Source: Candidatus Heimdallarchaeota archaeon
GTDB taxonomy: Archaea; Asgardarchaeota; Heimdallarchaeia; Heimdallarchaeales; Kariarchaeaceae
Direction of reading: 5' to 3'
Assembly: GCA_026702845.1 (NCBI GenBank)
Contig: JADCLS010000004.1
Coordinates: 1 to 64,000, forward strand
Length of the DNA: 64,000 nucleotides
The number at the start of each line of letters is the position of its first letter. Positions within the stretch are counted from its first letter, which is position 1. Under the pieces are notes generated by a model that saw nothing but the letters and a program-made list of their open reading frames with translations, did not search any database and was not told the origin of the DNA. Below, in pieces: positions 35,887 through 45,782 of this stretch. The translations under genes were made by a program, and so were the position numbers.

Positions 35887-37983
35887 TTGAAACCAATTTC
35901 GATATTATTACTCCTTTTGGTGTTGTCTTCTTCCTTGACAAACAGCTTTTCGAGTGCAAACACTTCAATAAAGCACCTTTACACAACAGATCTATTGGAA
36001 TTGGTTAATTCAGGTGTATTAACTTTTGTAGGTGACGATCAGCTCAGTTCTGCAGGATTTATAGGACAAGGGACAGCTGATGATCCATATATAATAGAAG
36101 ATCTAGTATTAAGTAATGATTCAACCCTGTTAATGCTAAAATCAATATCAAAATATGTTGTTATACAGAATTGCTCATTTGATGGACAAATTATGAATGC
36201 GATGACCAATAGTAGTTTTAATTTTGGATTTAATTTTGAAGATATAGAAAACATATACAAATATAAGGTCGGATTACTTCTAGACAATGTAACTAACCTT
36301 ATAGTAAGAAATAACACATTCACAAATCTAGAAGGAGGATTATTTTCCTATAAATCCAACTTGAATATCAATGAAAATCAGTTTAATAATTCAGGAGGGT
36401 ATGGAATATTGAACTACCAGTCTACTGGGAATATTACTATGAATACAGTATCTATGGCCAATACTGGAATATTATTCTACCAATCAAGCTCTTATGAGAT
36501 TTCTGAAAATTGTGTATTCAATCTTACTCGGAATTCAAACACTTATGGTTTGTTTATTTCATCAAGTGAAATATATAAAATCAGTAACAATGAGATCTAT
36601 AACCTAATTTCTCAAGATAGTGATTCTTATGGGATGAGAATTTTCGATTCAGAAATTTCAGAAGTTGAGGAGAACTTAATTAATCTTATTCGATCAAATA
36701 ATATTGCATCTGGTATCGGTTTACTAAATTTCGATGTTAATTTTATGATTAGAAATGTAATATTCGATGTGCATGGTGATTATTACTCATTTGGTATCGC
36801 TAATTTAGGAGGAATAGGGTATATTGAATCTATTAGAGGCAATGAAGTATATAGGATTACAGGTAATTCGAGTATTGGTATTAATACTGACTGGATACTT
36901 CATCCAGATCGAACACTAGGTGTTCCGAAAGTAAATACTCTATTCAATAATACTATCAAAGATATAATTGGAGTAAACATAAGCATAGGAATTTTATTTG
37001 CGACTTGGACCTCAAACATTATATCTAATTCTATTTCAAATTGTGAATTAGGGCTATATTTGAATTTGTCGGCACATGAACCGGCTCCAATAATGAGAAG
37101 CAAGATTTCAAATAACTCAATAAAATCTAATGAGATAGGATTATTATTGGATCTGTATTCAAATGGGATAATCAATGGATATATTCATTTGCACTCTAAT
37201 ACATTCTCCAACAATACAGTTGGTATAAAAATGAACCATGATATAAATGCAAAAATTGAAGAACTAGAGGTAATATGGAATAATTTCTTTGATTCATCCT
37301 TCCATATTATCGACAACATATATTATGAAAGTATGAGGGTGATTTATTATAATTATTATGATGACTTGATTAAGATTGATAGAGATAATGACAAGATAAA
37401 TGACAATTCCTGTCTTATTGATTCTGAAATTGATAATGATCGAGAAGATATTTATCCTGTAATATACCCCAATCCCATGAACTGTACATTTTTCCCTGAA
37501 CCTTTAATCATCACACCAAATGATGGTTTGATTATTGATATTGATCCCCCATCAATTACATCTTACAATATTACTTGGTCCCAGCCAAAACCATATTCTG
37601 GATTGAACCTCTCTTATTCCATTATAGTCAGAGTAGAGGACAATTGGGAGGTGCTCGCAGATAATATCATATCAAAGAGCTACTTGTGGAATATTTCTGC
37701 TTCATCAGAAGGAAATGTTAAACTCAAGATCATCTCCACAGTAATAAATGGTTCATATTTCCAAGAAAGTGATATAGTGGATATTTTCCTAAATATATTG
37801 AGAACCTCAAATACTCTTCCTAATAATGAGTTAAAGGACTATCTACCAATAATAATTTCAGTTACTTTTGTAATAACAGGATTAGCATATCTCGTAATGA
37901 AATACCGAAAAAAGGCGAATCGTGATAAATCAAAGGAGATAAAAAAATACATTGAGAAGGTAAAAAAGGAATTGGAGAAGTAA
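35887..37983 (+). CDS. NosD-like parallel beta-helix surface protein
   Basis: 698 aa from TTG. Signal peptide at residues 1-20. GTADDPYIIEDL (about 60-72) is the usual entry to right-handed beta-helix repeats of the NosD/pectate-lyase type, which run to about 470 (N-x-F-x-N-x-x-x-G-I patterns). A fibronectin-like domain follows (about 540-640), then a transmembrane helix (PIIISVTFVITGLAYLVM) and a basic tail. NosD itself serves nitrous-oxide reductase, but here no nos genes are near; a carbohydrate-binding or protective role on the surface is more likely. Confidence 0.8.
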   Translation: MKPISILLLLLVLSSSLTNSFSSANTSIKHLYTTDLLELVNSGVLTFVGDDQLSSAGFIGQGTADDPYIIEDLVLSNDSTLLMLKSISKYVVIQNCSFDGQIMNAMTNSSFNFGFNFEDIENIYKYKVGLLLDNVTNLIVRNNTFTNLEGGLFSYKSNLNINENQFNNSGGYGILNYQSTGNITMNTVSMANTGILFYQSSSYEISENCVFNLTRNSNTYGLFISSSEIYKISNNEIYNLISQDSDSYGMRIFDSEISEVEENLINLIRSNNIASGIGLLNFDVNFMIRNVIFDVHGDYYSFGIANLGGIGYIESIRGNEVYRITGNSSIGINTDWILHPDRTLGVPKVNTLFNNTIKDIIGVNISIGILFATWTSNIISNSISNCELGLYLNLSAHEPAPIMRSKISNNSIKSNEIGLLLDLYSNGIINGYIHLHSNTFSNNTVGIKMNHDINAKIEELEVIWNNFFDSSFHIIDNIYYESMRVIYYNYYDDLIKIDRDNDKINDNSCLIDSEIDNDREDIYPVIYPNPMNCTFFPEPLIITPNDGLIIDIDPPSITSYNITWSQPKPYSGLNLSYSIIVRVEDNWEVLADNIISKSYLWNISASSEGNVKLKIISTVINGSYFQESDIVDIFLNILRTSNTLPNNELKDYLPIIISVTFVITGLAYLVMKYRKKANRDKSKEIKKYIEKVKKELEK

Positions 37984-38037
37984 CTATTAATCTCATCCAA
38001 TCTGCATGAGAATTTGTTACTCTCTCTTAACCTCTAG

Positions 38038-38046
38038 TATATATAC
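38038..38046 (+). promoter_or_regulatory. TATA element of the pirin gene
   Basis: TATATATAC is centred 26 bases before the ATG at 38068, a leaderless arrangement. Confidence 0.5.
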
Positions 38047-38067
38047 TGTGAGGGTGATTATATCTGT

Positions 38068-38949
38068 ATGAGTATTCGTGATGTGCAGTATATTGCAGAA
38101 TCAGTACCTGCCATTGATGGAGCAGGGGTTAAACTTAGACGTGCTTTTGGAAACCTTCGAGGAATAAACCTTGATCCCTTCCTTCTGCTTGATTGCTTTG
38201 GAAGTGAGGATCCTCGTGAATACATGGCCGGTTTTCCATGGCATCCACATCGAGGAATGGAAACAGTGACTTACATGCTTCAAGGAAAGGTAGACCATGC
38301 AGATAGCCTAGGTAATAGGGGAACGATCAAGGCCGGTGAAATCCAATGGATGACCGCAGGTAGTGGCATCATACATCAGGAAATGCCACAAATGCCGGAT
38401 GATCCCAAGGAAGTATTACAGACATTAAAGGGATTTCAGCTCTGGGTTAACTTACCATCATCACATAAGATGATGAAACCCCGTTATCAAGATATCAAAT
38501 CTCCTGAAATCAAATCAACAAAACTTCCTGATGGACTAGGACATGTGTCAGTTCTTGCCGGAACCTATGATGGAATTACAGGTCCAGTAGAGGATGTGAT
38601 TGCAGATCCTGTGTACCTTGATATCTCACTAGAACATGAGCAAATATTCACATATGATATTCAACCAGATCATACAGTGCTTGGATACGTCGTCTCTGGT
38701 AATGCTACTTTTGATGAAGCTAAGAGACATCGCATTGGAACTGATAACTTAGTTGTCTTTACCCAAGGTGAGAAAATTCAAATTGAGACCGGTGATGATC
38801 CTGTACGGTTTCTCTTAATGAGTGGTGCTCCTATTAAAGAGCAAGTTGCCTGGCATGGCCCAATAGTGATGAATACTCAAGATGAGATACTACAAGCATA
38901 CAAGGATATACAAAATAATACTTTCATAAAACATGAATACAAAGTATAA
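38068..38949 (+). CDS. Pirin family protein
   Basis: 293 aa, the normal length of the bicupin pirin family. Metal ligands are visible: H59 and H61 in FPWHPHRG, H103 and E105 in IIHQEMP, the set that binds Fe(II) in human pirin and in the quercetinase YhhW. Family members act as quercetin-type dioxygenases or redox sensors. Cytosolic. Substrate in this organism unknown. Single gene with its own promoter. Confidence 0.88.
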   Translation: MSIRDVQYIAESVPAIDGAGVKLRRAFGNLRGINLDPFLLLDCFGSEDPREYMAGFPWHPHRGMETVTYMLQGKVDHADSLGNRGTIKAGEIQWMTAGSGIIHQEMPQMPDDPKEVLQTLKGFQLWVNLPSSHKMMKPRYQDIKSPEIKSTKLPDGLGHVSVLAGTYDGITGPVEDVIADPVYLDISLEHEQIFTYDIQPDHTVLGYVVSGNATFDEAKRHRIGTDNLVVFTQGEKIQIETGDDPVRFLLMSGAPIKEQVAWHGPIVMNTQDEILQAYKDIQNNTFIKHEYKV

Positions 38950-39294
38950 CTCTTATCAAATAGATAATCAGAAGAATTGTCCATGGAAAGTCAAATGTAT
39001 CAAATCAAATGGATTTGTAGGATTCAAGGGTAGCATTTTATCGATTTAAGGATTTTCTGAAATTCTTTCAAATTACGTACATAATCAAAATCTCTATCAT
39101 CATGATCTATTTTTTTACAAAATATTTTGATTTGCCTGTTAGTTCATTCTAACCAGTTGTCTATATAATATATAGTTATATAATCTTATTTTCTGATTAT
39201 AAATATATTATTAACCATACTCTGAAGGTGCATCAAGATATGATAATGTTAGATGGGTAAATTTATTCAATTTTTCTTTGAAAGTCGATAATCA
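38950..39294. other. Intergenic stretch with a weak coding trace
   Basis: No intact gene. A minus-strand frame at 39024-39143, without start, reads KKIDHDDRDFDYVRNLKEFQ and could be a remnant or chance. The rest is AT-rich with no clear repeat. Confidence 0.3.
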
Positions 39295-39302
39295 ATATAT
39301 AA
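39295..39302 (+). promoter_or_regulatory. TATA element of the HerA-like gene
   Basis: ATATATAA is centred 25 bases before the GTG start at 39324. It supports that GTG as a leaderless start. Confidence 0.45.
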
Positions 39303-39323
39303 TAGCATAGTATTGATACTTTC

Positions 39324-41537
39324 GTGAGTAAAGAACAGTTACATATAGGCTTTAATAGGAAGGATAACTCAAATGTTGAGATCCCAATAAAGTCTCTCAA
39401 ACGTCATTTTGCAGCTCTCGGATCTTCAGGATCTGGAAAAACTGTATTGGTAAAGGCTATCATGGAGGAATGCATTAGACAGGGTATTCCCCTTATCTTA
39501 ATAGATCTCCAAGGTGATCTTGCATCATTAGCACTGGATGGAGATAAAAAATTAGTGGAATCCAAGGGAGTGCCGGGCTCTTATTATGATGAGATCAACA
39601 AAATGAAGCAGGTAGCTATCTGGACGCCTGCTAGTTCAAAAGGCCTAACCATTTCAATGAATCCACTCAAAGCTCCACCAGACCAACTCGATTACGAGGA
39701 TAAGATCCAGGCTATAGATGCAGTTGCTGATACTGTGGCTAGTATACTTGGATATAATACTGAGAAGGGTAAGGGAGCCGAGGTAAAAAGCTATCTTTAT
39801 CTACTGCTTGAGGCGATCTGGGGAGAGGGTGAGGAGCTGGGTAATTTTTCAAATTTTGCCAACTATATCCTCAATGATTCTGATTTTCTAGATGAGGCCT
39901 CCTGTGCTATGCTTGTAGACAAAGACAAAGAACAACTGGCTAAAGGTATGAAAACATTGACAATTGGTGCAGATTCTCTGATATTCAATGCTGGTATCCC
40001 CCTGGATATTGAGAAAATGATGACTTGGGCTGATAAGGGTAGAGTAGCTGTCAATGTCCTCTATCTCAATTCTCTTCGAAAAGCTGAGGATAAGGTCAAT
40101 TTCATTGCAAATGCATCTACTCAGGTCTACAATTACATGCTAAGAAATCCATCTGAGGATGTACAGTTAGTGTACGTGTTAGACGAACTCGCAGGTCTTG
40201 TTCCCCCCACGCGTAATCCACCAACAAAGAAGCCTATACAGCTTCTTCTTAAACAGGCCCGTAAGTACGGTGTTTCACTTCTATTAGCCACACAAAATAT
40301 ATCGGATGTAGACTATAAATCCCTTGGCCAGGTGGGTACTTGGGCCTTAGGAAGACTCATGGCCAAGCAGGATATTGAGAAGGTAAAGGATATTATTCAA
40401 TCTATTTCTCCTGCTGAGACTGATGCCATCACTTCATCCATCACGAAGCAGAAGACTGGTCAATTCATGCTCCTAGCTCCTGATGTGTTTAGTTCAGTAC
40501 AGCAAATGCAGGTACGTTGGCTGGTTACTAATCATACTACATTAGATGATGCAGCAGTAGATAAAATCACTGATGAATCAGGACTGCGGGAGAAATTTCC
40601 TGAAGCTTCCCTAGGGAAGAAGAAATCAAAGAAATCGAATGATGAAGAATCAGAGGATGAAATTGAAGTAGAGGAAGAAGAGGAAGAAGATGAGGATGAG
40701 GATTTCCTGCAGAATACTGAAATGGCAGCTACATTTGTTCCAGAAGCTAAAACTCCAACAGAACTCACCAAGGCATTTGATGATGCTCCAATAGCACTCT
40801 CAGCTGAGGAATTATCAGTGGTCACTGGTGAGGACAAGAAGAAACTTACCACTAATTTAAATAAACTGGTGACCGATAAGAAGCTGAACTCTGATAAAAT
40901 GGATGGCACCAAGATCTACTGGTCTATAAAACATCAAATGGACCCTGCAAATAATATTATAGGTCCTATTTACAAGATCCAACTTACCTTCCCAGAAGCC
41001 AAGGCAACGGAGGTGATGGAGGATAATCTCAGGAAGGTTCTCATCAAAAAACTTGAGGAGATAAAGAGAAAATCAGTAAAATACATACCATTGTGGAGAA
41101 TAGGAACTATTGATACGGTTGAGGAGGGTAGATTCAAGAAAAAGTCTCGTGAAATCAAACGGTTTTGGTATGTTAATGGTATGACAGGTGGCATCCTTCA
41201 CATAAATAAAAAGGAGGAACAATTTGAATTCCCATTTGATAATGTGATCCCAGAAGATATGAAAACACTAAATCACAAGCTCGTAAAAATAAATCAGATC
41301 ACCCTTGCTAGTCTTACTGGTGCATATCTGAAACCAATTCTTAATCGCAATCATGCATTGGGTGTCATAGAACGCAAACTTGGAACAATGATTAACAATA
41401 AAATCATGCCTGCAATCATCTGGTATCCAGTATTTGAGTTCAATATCAGAGATAAAGATACAAATAAACGTAGATCTGGCTATGTTGACGGTGTATTTGG
41501 ATTCCATACTGAGAATAACCCCTTCAAAGATGAATGA
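39324..41537 (+). CDS. HerA-like ATPase with extended C-terminus
   Basis: 737 aa from GTG. Residues 1-420 form a HerA/FtsK-type ATPase: Walker A GSSGSGKT (33-40), Walker B VYVLDELAG (D287-E288), an Arg-containing end and ATQNISDV. HerA hexamers translocate DNA, commonly with the NurA nuclease in break repair; neither NurA, Mre11 nor Rad50 is in the window. Residues about 440-475 are an acidic linker (EDEIEVEEEEEEDEDED), then an HTH-like segment (about 490-540) and a beta-rich C-terminal domain (to 737). The extension suggests DNA or partner binding; its family is not recognised. Confidence 0.8.
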   Translation: MSKEQLHIGFNRKDNSNVEIPIKSLKRHFAALGSSGSGKTVLVKAIMEECIRQGIPLILIDLQGDLASLALDGDKKLVESKGVPGSYYDEINKMKQVAIWTPASSKGLTISMNPLKAPPDQLDYEDKIQAIDAVADTVASILGYNTEKGKGAEVKSYLYLLLEAIWGEGEELGNFSNFANYILNDSDFLDEASCAMLVDKDKEQLAKGMKTLTIGADSLIFNAGIPLDIEKMMTWADKGRVAVNVLYLNSLRKAEDKVNFIANASTQVYNYMLRNPSEDVQLVYVLDELAGLVPPTRNPPTKKPIQLLLKQARKYGVSLLLATQNISDVDYKSLGQVGTWALGRLMAKQDIEKVKDIIQSISPAETDAITSSITKQKTGQFMLLAPDVFSSVQQMQVRWLVTNHTTLDDAAVDKITDESGLREKFPEASLGKKKSKKSNDEESEDEIEVEEEEEEDEDEDFLQNTEMAATFVPEAKTPTELTKAFDDAPIALSAEELSVVTGEDKKKLTTNLNKLVTDKKLNSDKMDGTKIYWSIKHQMDPANNIIGPIYKIQLTFPEAKATEVMEDNLRKVLIKKLEEIKRKSVKYIPLWRIGTIDTVEEGRFKKKSREIKRFWYVNGMTGGILHINKKEEQFEFPFDNVIPEDMKTLNHKLVKINQITLASLTGAYLKPILNRNHALGVIERKLGTMINNKIMPAIIWYPVFEFNIRDKDTNKRRSGYVDGVFGFHTENNPFKDE

Positions 41538-41644
41538 CTCTACTGAGTGCTAGCTTAATGATTGATAAAAAATAATTGAAATCGAAGAAACAGCACTACT
41601 AAGCAACTAAATGGTATTAATACAAGGAGCAAAGTGGCACTTAG

Positions 41645-42835
41645 ATGTTAAAATCAATAAAAAATACAGATATTGCTGGTAAACGAGTTCTCGTGAGAGT
41701 TGATTACAATGTTCCCATTAATGATGGCAAAGTGATGGATGATACACGAATTATCCGCTCTCTCCCCACCATCAAATATTTGTTGGATAACAATGCCAAG
41801 GTTATCCTCATCTCTCATCTAGGGAGGCCAAAAGGTGAGATTAAACCAGAGTTATCGTTGAAGCCGGTGGCTGAACATCTTCAAAGTGTTCTTGGATTTC
41901 CAGTAAGATTCTCTTCTGAAAATACAGGAGAAGATTTACGATCCACAATATTGACAATGGAAGAAAAGCTAATTCTGTTGGAGAATACTAGATTCCATCC
42001 TGGTGAGACAAAGAATGATGCAGAATTTGCCAAGGAGCTGGCATCATTTGCTGAAGTATTTGTTTCTGATGCTTTTGGTACCGTACATAGAGCACATTCC
42101 TCAACGGTGGGAGTATCTCAATATTTGCCATCTGCGGCTGGATTTTTGGTTGAACAGGAGTATACTCGTATCAATTCTGCTATGCAGTCACCCAAAAAAC
42201 CCTCAATTGCCATAGTGGGGGGAGCTAAAGTATCTACCAAATTGGATGTGATCAATAATTTCATCGATAAAGTTGATGAGATCATTGTTGGAGGGGGTAT
42301 GGTGTATACTTTCTTCTTGGCAAAAGGCAAACAAGTGGGTGATTCTCTGAAAGAGGCAGATATGGTGGATACAGCACGTGATTTGCTTCAAAAAGCTGAG
42401 AAAAAAGGTGTTACAATTCATCTACCCTTGGATATTGCTTTATCCAAGACATTTGATGAACCTTGGCTAGAGAATGGAGAGGTAAAAGTGGTAAGCTGGG
42501 ATACAATTCCAGATGGATCTATGGGATTGGATATAGGTCCAAAATCTATCAAATCATTTTCCAATGTTATTAATGCAGCTAATACCATAATTTGGAATGG
42601 ACCGATGGGTGTATTTGAGAAGGAACTGTATAGAGTTGGAACTGCAGCAGTGGCTAAGGCAGTGGTTGAGAGAGCAGTGGATACAGTCATCGGAGGAGGA
42701 GACACTGCGTATGCTCTTAATCTCTCTGGTTTTGATGAGATACCTGAGATCATTCATATATCCACGGGTGGAGGTGCATCATTGGAGCTGATGTCAGGAC
42801 TTAGTCTACCCGGTATTGAATGCCTCATGGAGTAA
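41645..42835 (+). CDS. pgk: Phosphoglycerate kinase
   Basis: 396 aa, normal length. Transfers phosphate from 1,3-bisphosphoglycerate to ADP in glycolysis and the reverse in gluconeogenesis. RVDYNVP (18-24), the substrate loop ISHLGRPKG (about 57-65), FGTVHRAHSS and the C-terminal GGGDTAYAL (nucleotide site) are all present. Cytosolic. A TATA-like TATTAATACA lies 26 bases before the ATG, so it is probably transcribed alone without a leader. Confidence 0.95.
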   Translation: MLKSIKNTDIAGKRVLVRVDYNVPINDGKVMDDTRIIRSLPTIKYLLDNNAKVILISHLGRPKGEIKPELSLKPVAEHLQSVLGFPVRFSSENTGEDLRSTILTMEEKLILLENTRFHPGETKNDAEFAKELASFAEVFVSDAFGTVHRAHSSTVGVSQYLPSAAGFLVEQEYTRINSAMQSPKKPSIAIVGGAKVSTKLDVINNFIDKVDEIIVGGGMVYTFFLAKGKQVGDSLKEADMVDTARDLLQKAEKKGVTIHLPLDIALSKTFDEPWLENGEVKVVSWDTIPDGSMGLDIGPKSIKSFSNVINAANTIIWNGPMGVFEKELYRVGTAAVAKAVVERAVDTVIGGGDTAYALNLSGFDEIPEIIHISTGGGASLELMSGLSLPGIECLME

Positions 42836-42861
42836 TCGAATCTTAATTGGTAAATACAAAA

Positions 42862-42870
42862 TATATTATA
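42862..42870 (+). promoter_or_regulatory. TATA element of the subtilase gene
   Basis: TATATTATA is centred 27 bases before the ATG at 42894, so the message starts at the codon. Confidence 0.45.
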
Positions 42871-42893
42871 TCGTAATTAATCATTATTAGATA

Positions 42894-44729
42894 ATGATCA
42901 GACGGAATCAAATCATCACTGCTATCGTCATTATAGCTCTAGTGACATCTGTTCTGATCTATGTCATCAATCAAGAGGATCCAGATGCTGTCAAAGTAGG
43001 GGTGATTGATAGTGGTTGTGGAGAATCACAGAAGAATAAGGTTATGCGTGCACTAAGCTTTGTTAATCAGAGTTATGGTTTTGAATATAGGCAATCAGAT
43101 CCTTATGATGCCAATGATCATGGTACACATATCTGTCAGATCATCTTGGATCATGTAGACGGCATCGAATTGTATTCTGCCAAAGTGGCCGCATATGATG
43201 GTTCTTTGACATTTCTTGCTGTTTTTGCTGCAGTAGAATGGTTAGTTGAGGATATGCAAGTGGATGTCATCAATCTCTCACTAGGTTCATCCGGATTTTT
43301 AAATGAGGAATTGATTGCTATTTTTGAACAGTATAGGGATGAAGTGATTTTTGTCGCAGCATCTGGGAATACAGGATCATCAGGAGATACACAGGATGGT
43401 AAAGGTGATTGGCCTGCTATTCTGCCTTGGGTGACTGGAGTAGGATCCTATCTTGGTAGTCAAGAAAGCCCAGCGTATTTTTCTGCTCAAGGAAGATCAT
43501 ATTCTGGAACATTCACCTCAGATTTCTCAGCATTGGGCGTGTATACCGCAGGTGAGAAGTCCTACTCGGGTACATCATTCTCCACACCTATGATTACAGC
43601 TCAATATGCAACCCTTATTCAACAATTCAGAGAAAAGGGTTTGACGTACACTCTCAATGAACTTAATGCAATCATGGCCTCAAACGCAGGTAACAGTGAG
43701 GAATTCAACAGGGATACAGGGTGGGGATTACCCCAATCATTGAGCATTCCTGATGATCCGATTATTGCAATAGCTCAGCCTAATGAGTATGATCGTTTTC
43801 TGCGATTTTCCGATGAGACCTGGCATTTGAAGATAAAGATCAACCATTATGGTGTAAATCCCGAGGATACACTAAGTGTTACAGGCAATGCAACAACACT
43901 CCTTAGCTCTAGTTCCTATATCAAGGAAAATTATGCCACTCTGTTGACTCTATCCTTCTCAGGTGCAGGCAGTAATCCTGGAGTATATACTCTTGGATTA
44001 ACTAATCCCTATGGTAATGATGTTGAGTATACTTTTAACCTAACATCTAGCTCCCTGGGATCAATACTATATGATCATCGAAGCAGTATTAATGCCTATG
44101 GCCATAGTTACGGGGAATTCAGCAAGGTAGAGATCTATATGAGAAATATGGGATACCAAGTTCATCATCAATTTATTCAGGAAGAGCTTGATCTGTCTCC
44201 ATTTGATCTGGTGATTGCTCCTAGATTTGGACAACATCGACTTCTAGAATATGGTGCGTTGAATCGAAGCTATACCACTGATCTACTTCATTCCTATTTA
44301 GAATATACGAACAATGGTGGGATTTTCTTACCCATGCTTGCTCCAGTCATTGATACAAGGTTAGATGTGCAGGATTTTCTGGATTCATTCTCCATCCAGT
44401 TACCTGGAAAACCGATTCATAATGATTACTATCCAATCTCTATTAACAATTTTTCTTCTTCTATACTGAACCATGATCTGGTTAATTATGATTTCATGGG
44501 TCAGGAGATTACCTCAGACTTGCATCCAAGTCTTGGTTGGGTGGCCTTTGAGATCTCTCTGTTGATTTCAGTAGGATATGAATACAGATCGATAGGAGTG
44601 CATGGTAATGTATCATTGGGACAAATAATTGTATTAGGCTCAAGTTATCCAATAAGCAACTCCTATTTTGATGTATCCAATCTCAAACACTTTGATGGAT
44701 TCATTAGAAATCTTCTGAATATACTTTAG
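42894..44729 (+). CDS. Subtilase-family serine protease
   Basis: 611 aa. A hydrophobic N-terminal helix (7-25) acts as signal anchor or signal peptide. The S8 catalytic set is present: D39 in GVIDSG, H86 in DHGTHI, N159 in ASGNT as oxyanion residue, and S228 in GTSFSTP. No propeptide domain separates the helix from the catalytic part. Residues about 290-390 are a beta-domain and about 395-611 an alpha/beta domain that resembles a glutamine-amidotransferase-like or ThuA-like fold, unassigned. Secreted or membrane-bound outside the cell. It ends in a 4-base overlap (TTAG) with the convergent gene. Confidence 0.88.
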   Translation: MIRRNQIITAIVIIALVTSVLIYVINQEDPDAVKVGVIDSGCGESQKNKVMRALSFVNQSYGFEYRQSDPYDANDHGTHICQIILDHVDGIELYSAKVAAYDGSLTFLAVFAAVEWLVEDMQVDVINLSLGSSGFLNEELIAIFEQYRDEVIFVAASGNTGSSGDTQDGKGDWPAILPWVTGVGSYLGSQESPAYFSAQGRSYSGTFTSDFSALGVYTAGEKSYSGTSFSTPMITAQYATLIQQFREKGLTYTLNELNAIMASNAGNSEEFNRDTGWGLPQSLSIPDDPIIAIAQPNEYDRFLRFSDETWHLKIKINHYGVNPEDTLSVTGNATTLLSSSSYIKENYATLLTLSFSGAGSNPGVYTLGLTNPYGNDVEYTFNLTSSSLGSILYDHRSSINAYGHSYGEFSKVEIYMRNMGYQVHHQFIQEELDLSPFDLVIAPRFGQHRLLEYGALNRSYTTDLLHSYLEYTNNGGIFLPMLAPVIDTRLDVQDFLDSFSIQLPGKPIHNDYYPISINNFSSSILNHDLVNYDFMGQEITSDLHPSLGWVAFEISLLISVGYEYRSIGVHGNVSLGQIIVLGSSYPISNSYFDVSNLKHFDGFIRNLLNIL

Positions 44730-45241
44730 AAGAACTCATGAAGTCCTGTAGTTGTGTGATCCAAAAGGTCCTCACGTTGCAGTACTGATAACAATGAACC
44801 TGGTGTGGTGCTTAGGATTTTAATATTTTGTAGAACCTCAGGCAATGCTTTTCTTTTATCTGCTTTTGATAGTTTGATATCTTTTACTGGATAATCTTTG
44901 GTAAACACGGTGACAACAAAATATTCTATCTGTTTTCTACTCCAGTACTGGTTTTGTTGATGTTGCTCGTAGAGTAGACTGATATATCTACAAGCCTGTA
45001 ACTTTGCTGTTTTCTGGAGGTTAGGTGTGACTCGATTATAGCATTTAACCTCAATAATCCCGATTTTTGCAGTTTGTGGAGTACTTTTAATGATGATAAG
45101 ATCAGCTCTACTACCCCTAGCGACATGTTTCTCCTCCAATTTCATAAATCCATTTTGATTAAGTAACCTTCCAACCTGATGTTGGGCTTCTTGCCATGAT
45201 AATGATGCCCAGTCTGAACGATTGGTTGGTAGATCACTCAT
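44726..45241 (-). CDS. PD-(D/E)XK nuclease-like protein
   Basis: 171 aa. Core motifs follow the archaeal Holliday-junction resolvase and related pattern: an N-terminal helix with a conserved Glu (WQEAQHQVGRLL, E18), GSRADLIII (D48) and IIEVKCY (E64-x-K66). So it has the three catalytic acidic/basic positions of a Mg-dependent DNA nuclease. Length fits small nucleases. It may act in recombination or DNA repair, and lies next to no other repair gene. Function within the fold is not decided. Confidence 0.7.
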   Translation of the reverse strand: MSDLPTNRSDWASLSWQEAQHQVGRLLNQNGFMKLEEKHVARGSRADLIIIKSTPQTAKIGIIEVKCYNRVTPNLQKTAKLQACRYISLLYEQHQQNQYWSRKQIEYFVVTVFTKDYPVKDIKLSKADKRKALPEVLQNIKILSTTPGSLLSVLQREDLLDHTTTGLHEFF

Positions 45242-45782
45242 AGTATCAGATTACTTGCAAATAATATAATTGCTTTGAAAGTAATGGAAGTACATTGTTG
45301 AATTACAAATTCTTCTCGTTCATTGATTTCTAATGTTTCTTTTTGACTAATTAACCTCCTCCTTGATGAAATTTTATCGGTAAACTAAAGGCTTTCGTGC
45401 AAATATCAGCAGAGACAATGGAATTATTCAAATTAGATGATCGGGGAATTGATTTTAGGCAAGTTTTTGTATTTGACATTTTGAGCGATTGAGAATCTAA
45501 GCTTGCCTATTTATTCTTTTCACCGCTTGAGTTAAGATATTTTTGCATTTCACGCGCCTCCGCGAGAACTAGATTTTTGAGTCAAAAGCGGGGAAAAAAT
45601 AGATTTGGGATGGATATTCCGCGCTTCGATGAATATTCCTAAACAATTAGAGCGCCTGGCTTTCTAATAAGAGTTTACACGATTGATCCATAGACGATTC
45701 TTCTTTGATTTTCACTTTTAGTCCACTCTCTTTTATGTTTATATAGTAAAATACCTAATTATTAGTAGAGACAACCGTCTCG
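45242..45782. other. Long intergenic stretch with a GC-richer patch
   Basis: No supported gene. A 24-codon frame (45418-45492) reads MELFKLDDRGIDFRQVFVF and could be a scrap or chance. At about 45525-45660 the base composition is richer in G and C, with CCGCTT and AAGCGG as a loose inverted pair. GAGAC/GTCTC (about 45767-45780) forms a small hairpin next to the start of the following gene. A TATA-like TTTATATAG lies near 45738. Confidence 0.35.

Noticed and set aside
40532..40912. Long serine-rich frame antisense to the HerA-like gene
   Set aside because: It is the complement of the acidic linker of the HerA-like protein and so a composition artefact.
45418..45492. 24-codon frame reading MELFKLDDRGIDFRQ
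   Set aside because: Too short to separate from chance; mentioned only within the intergenic entry.
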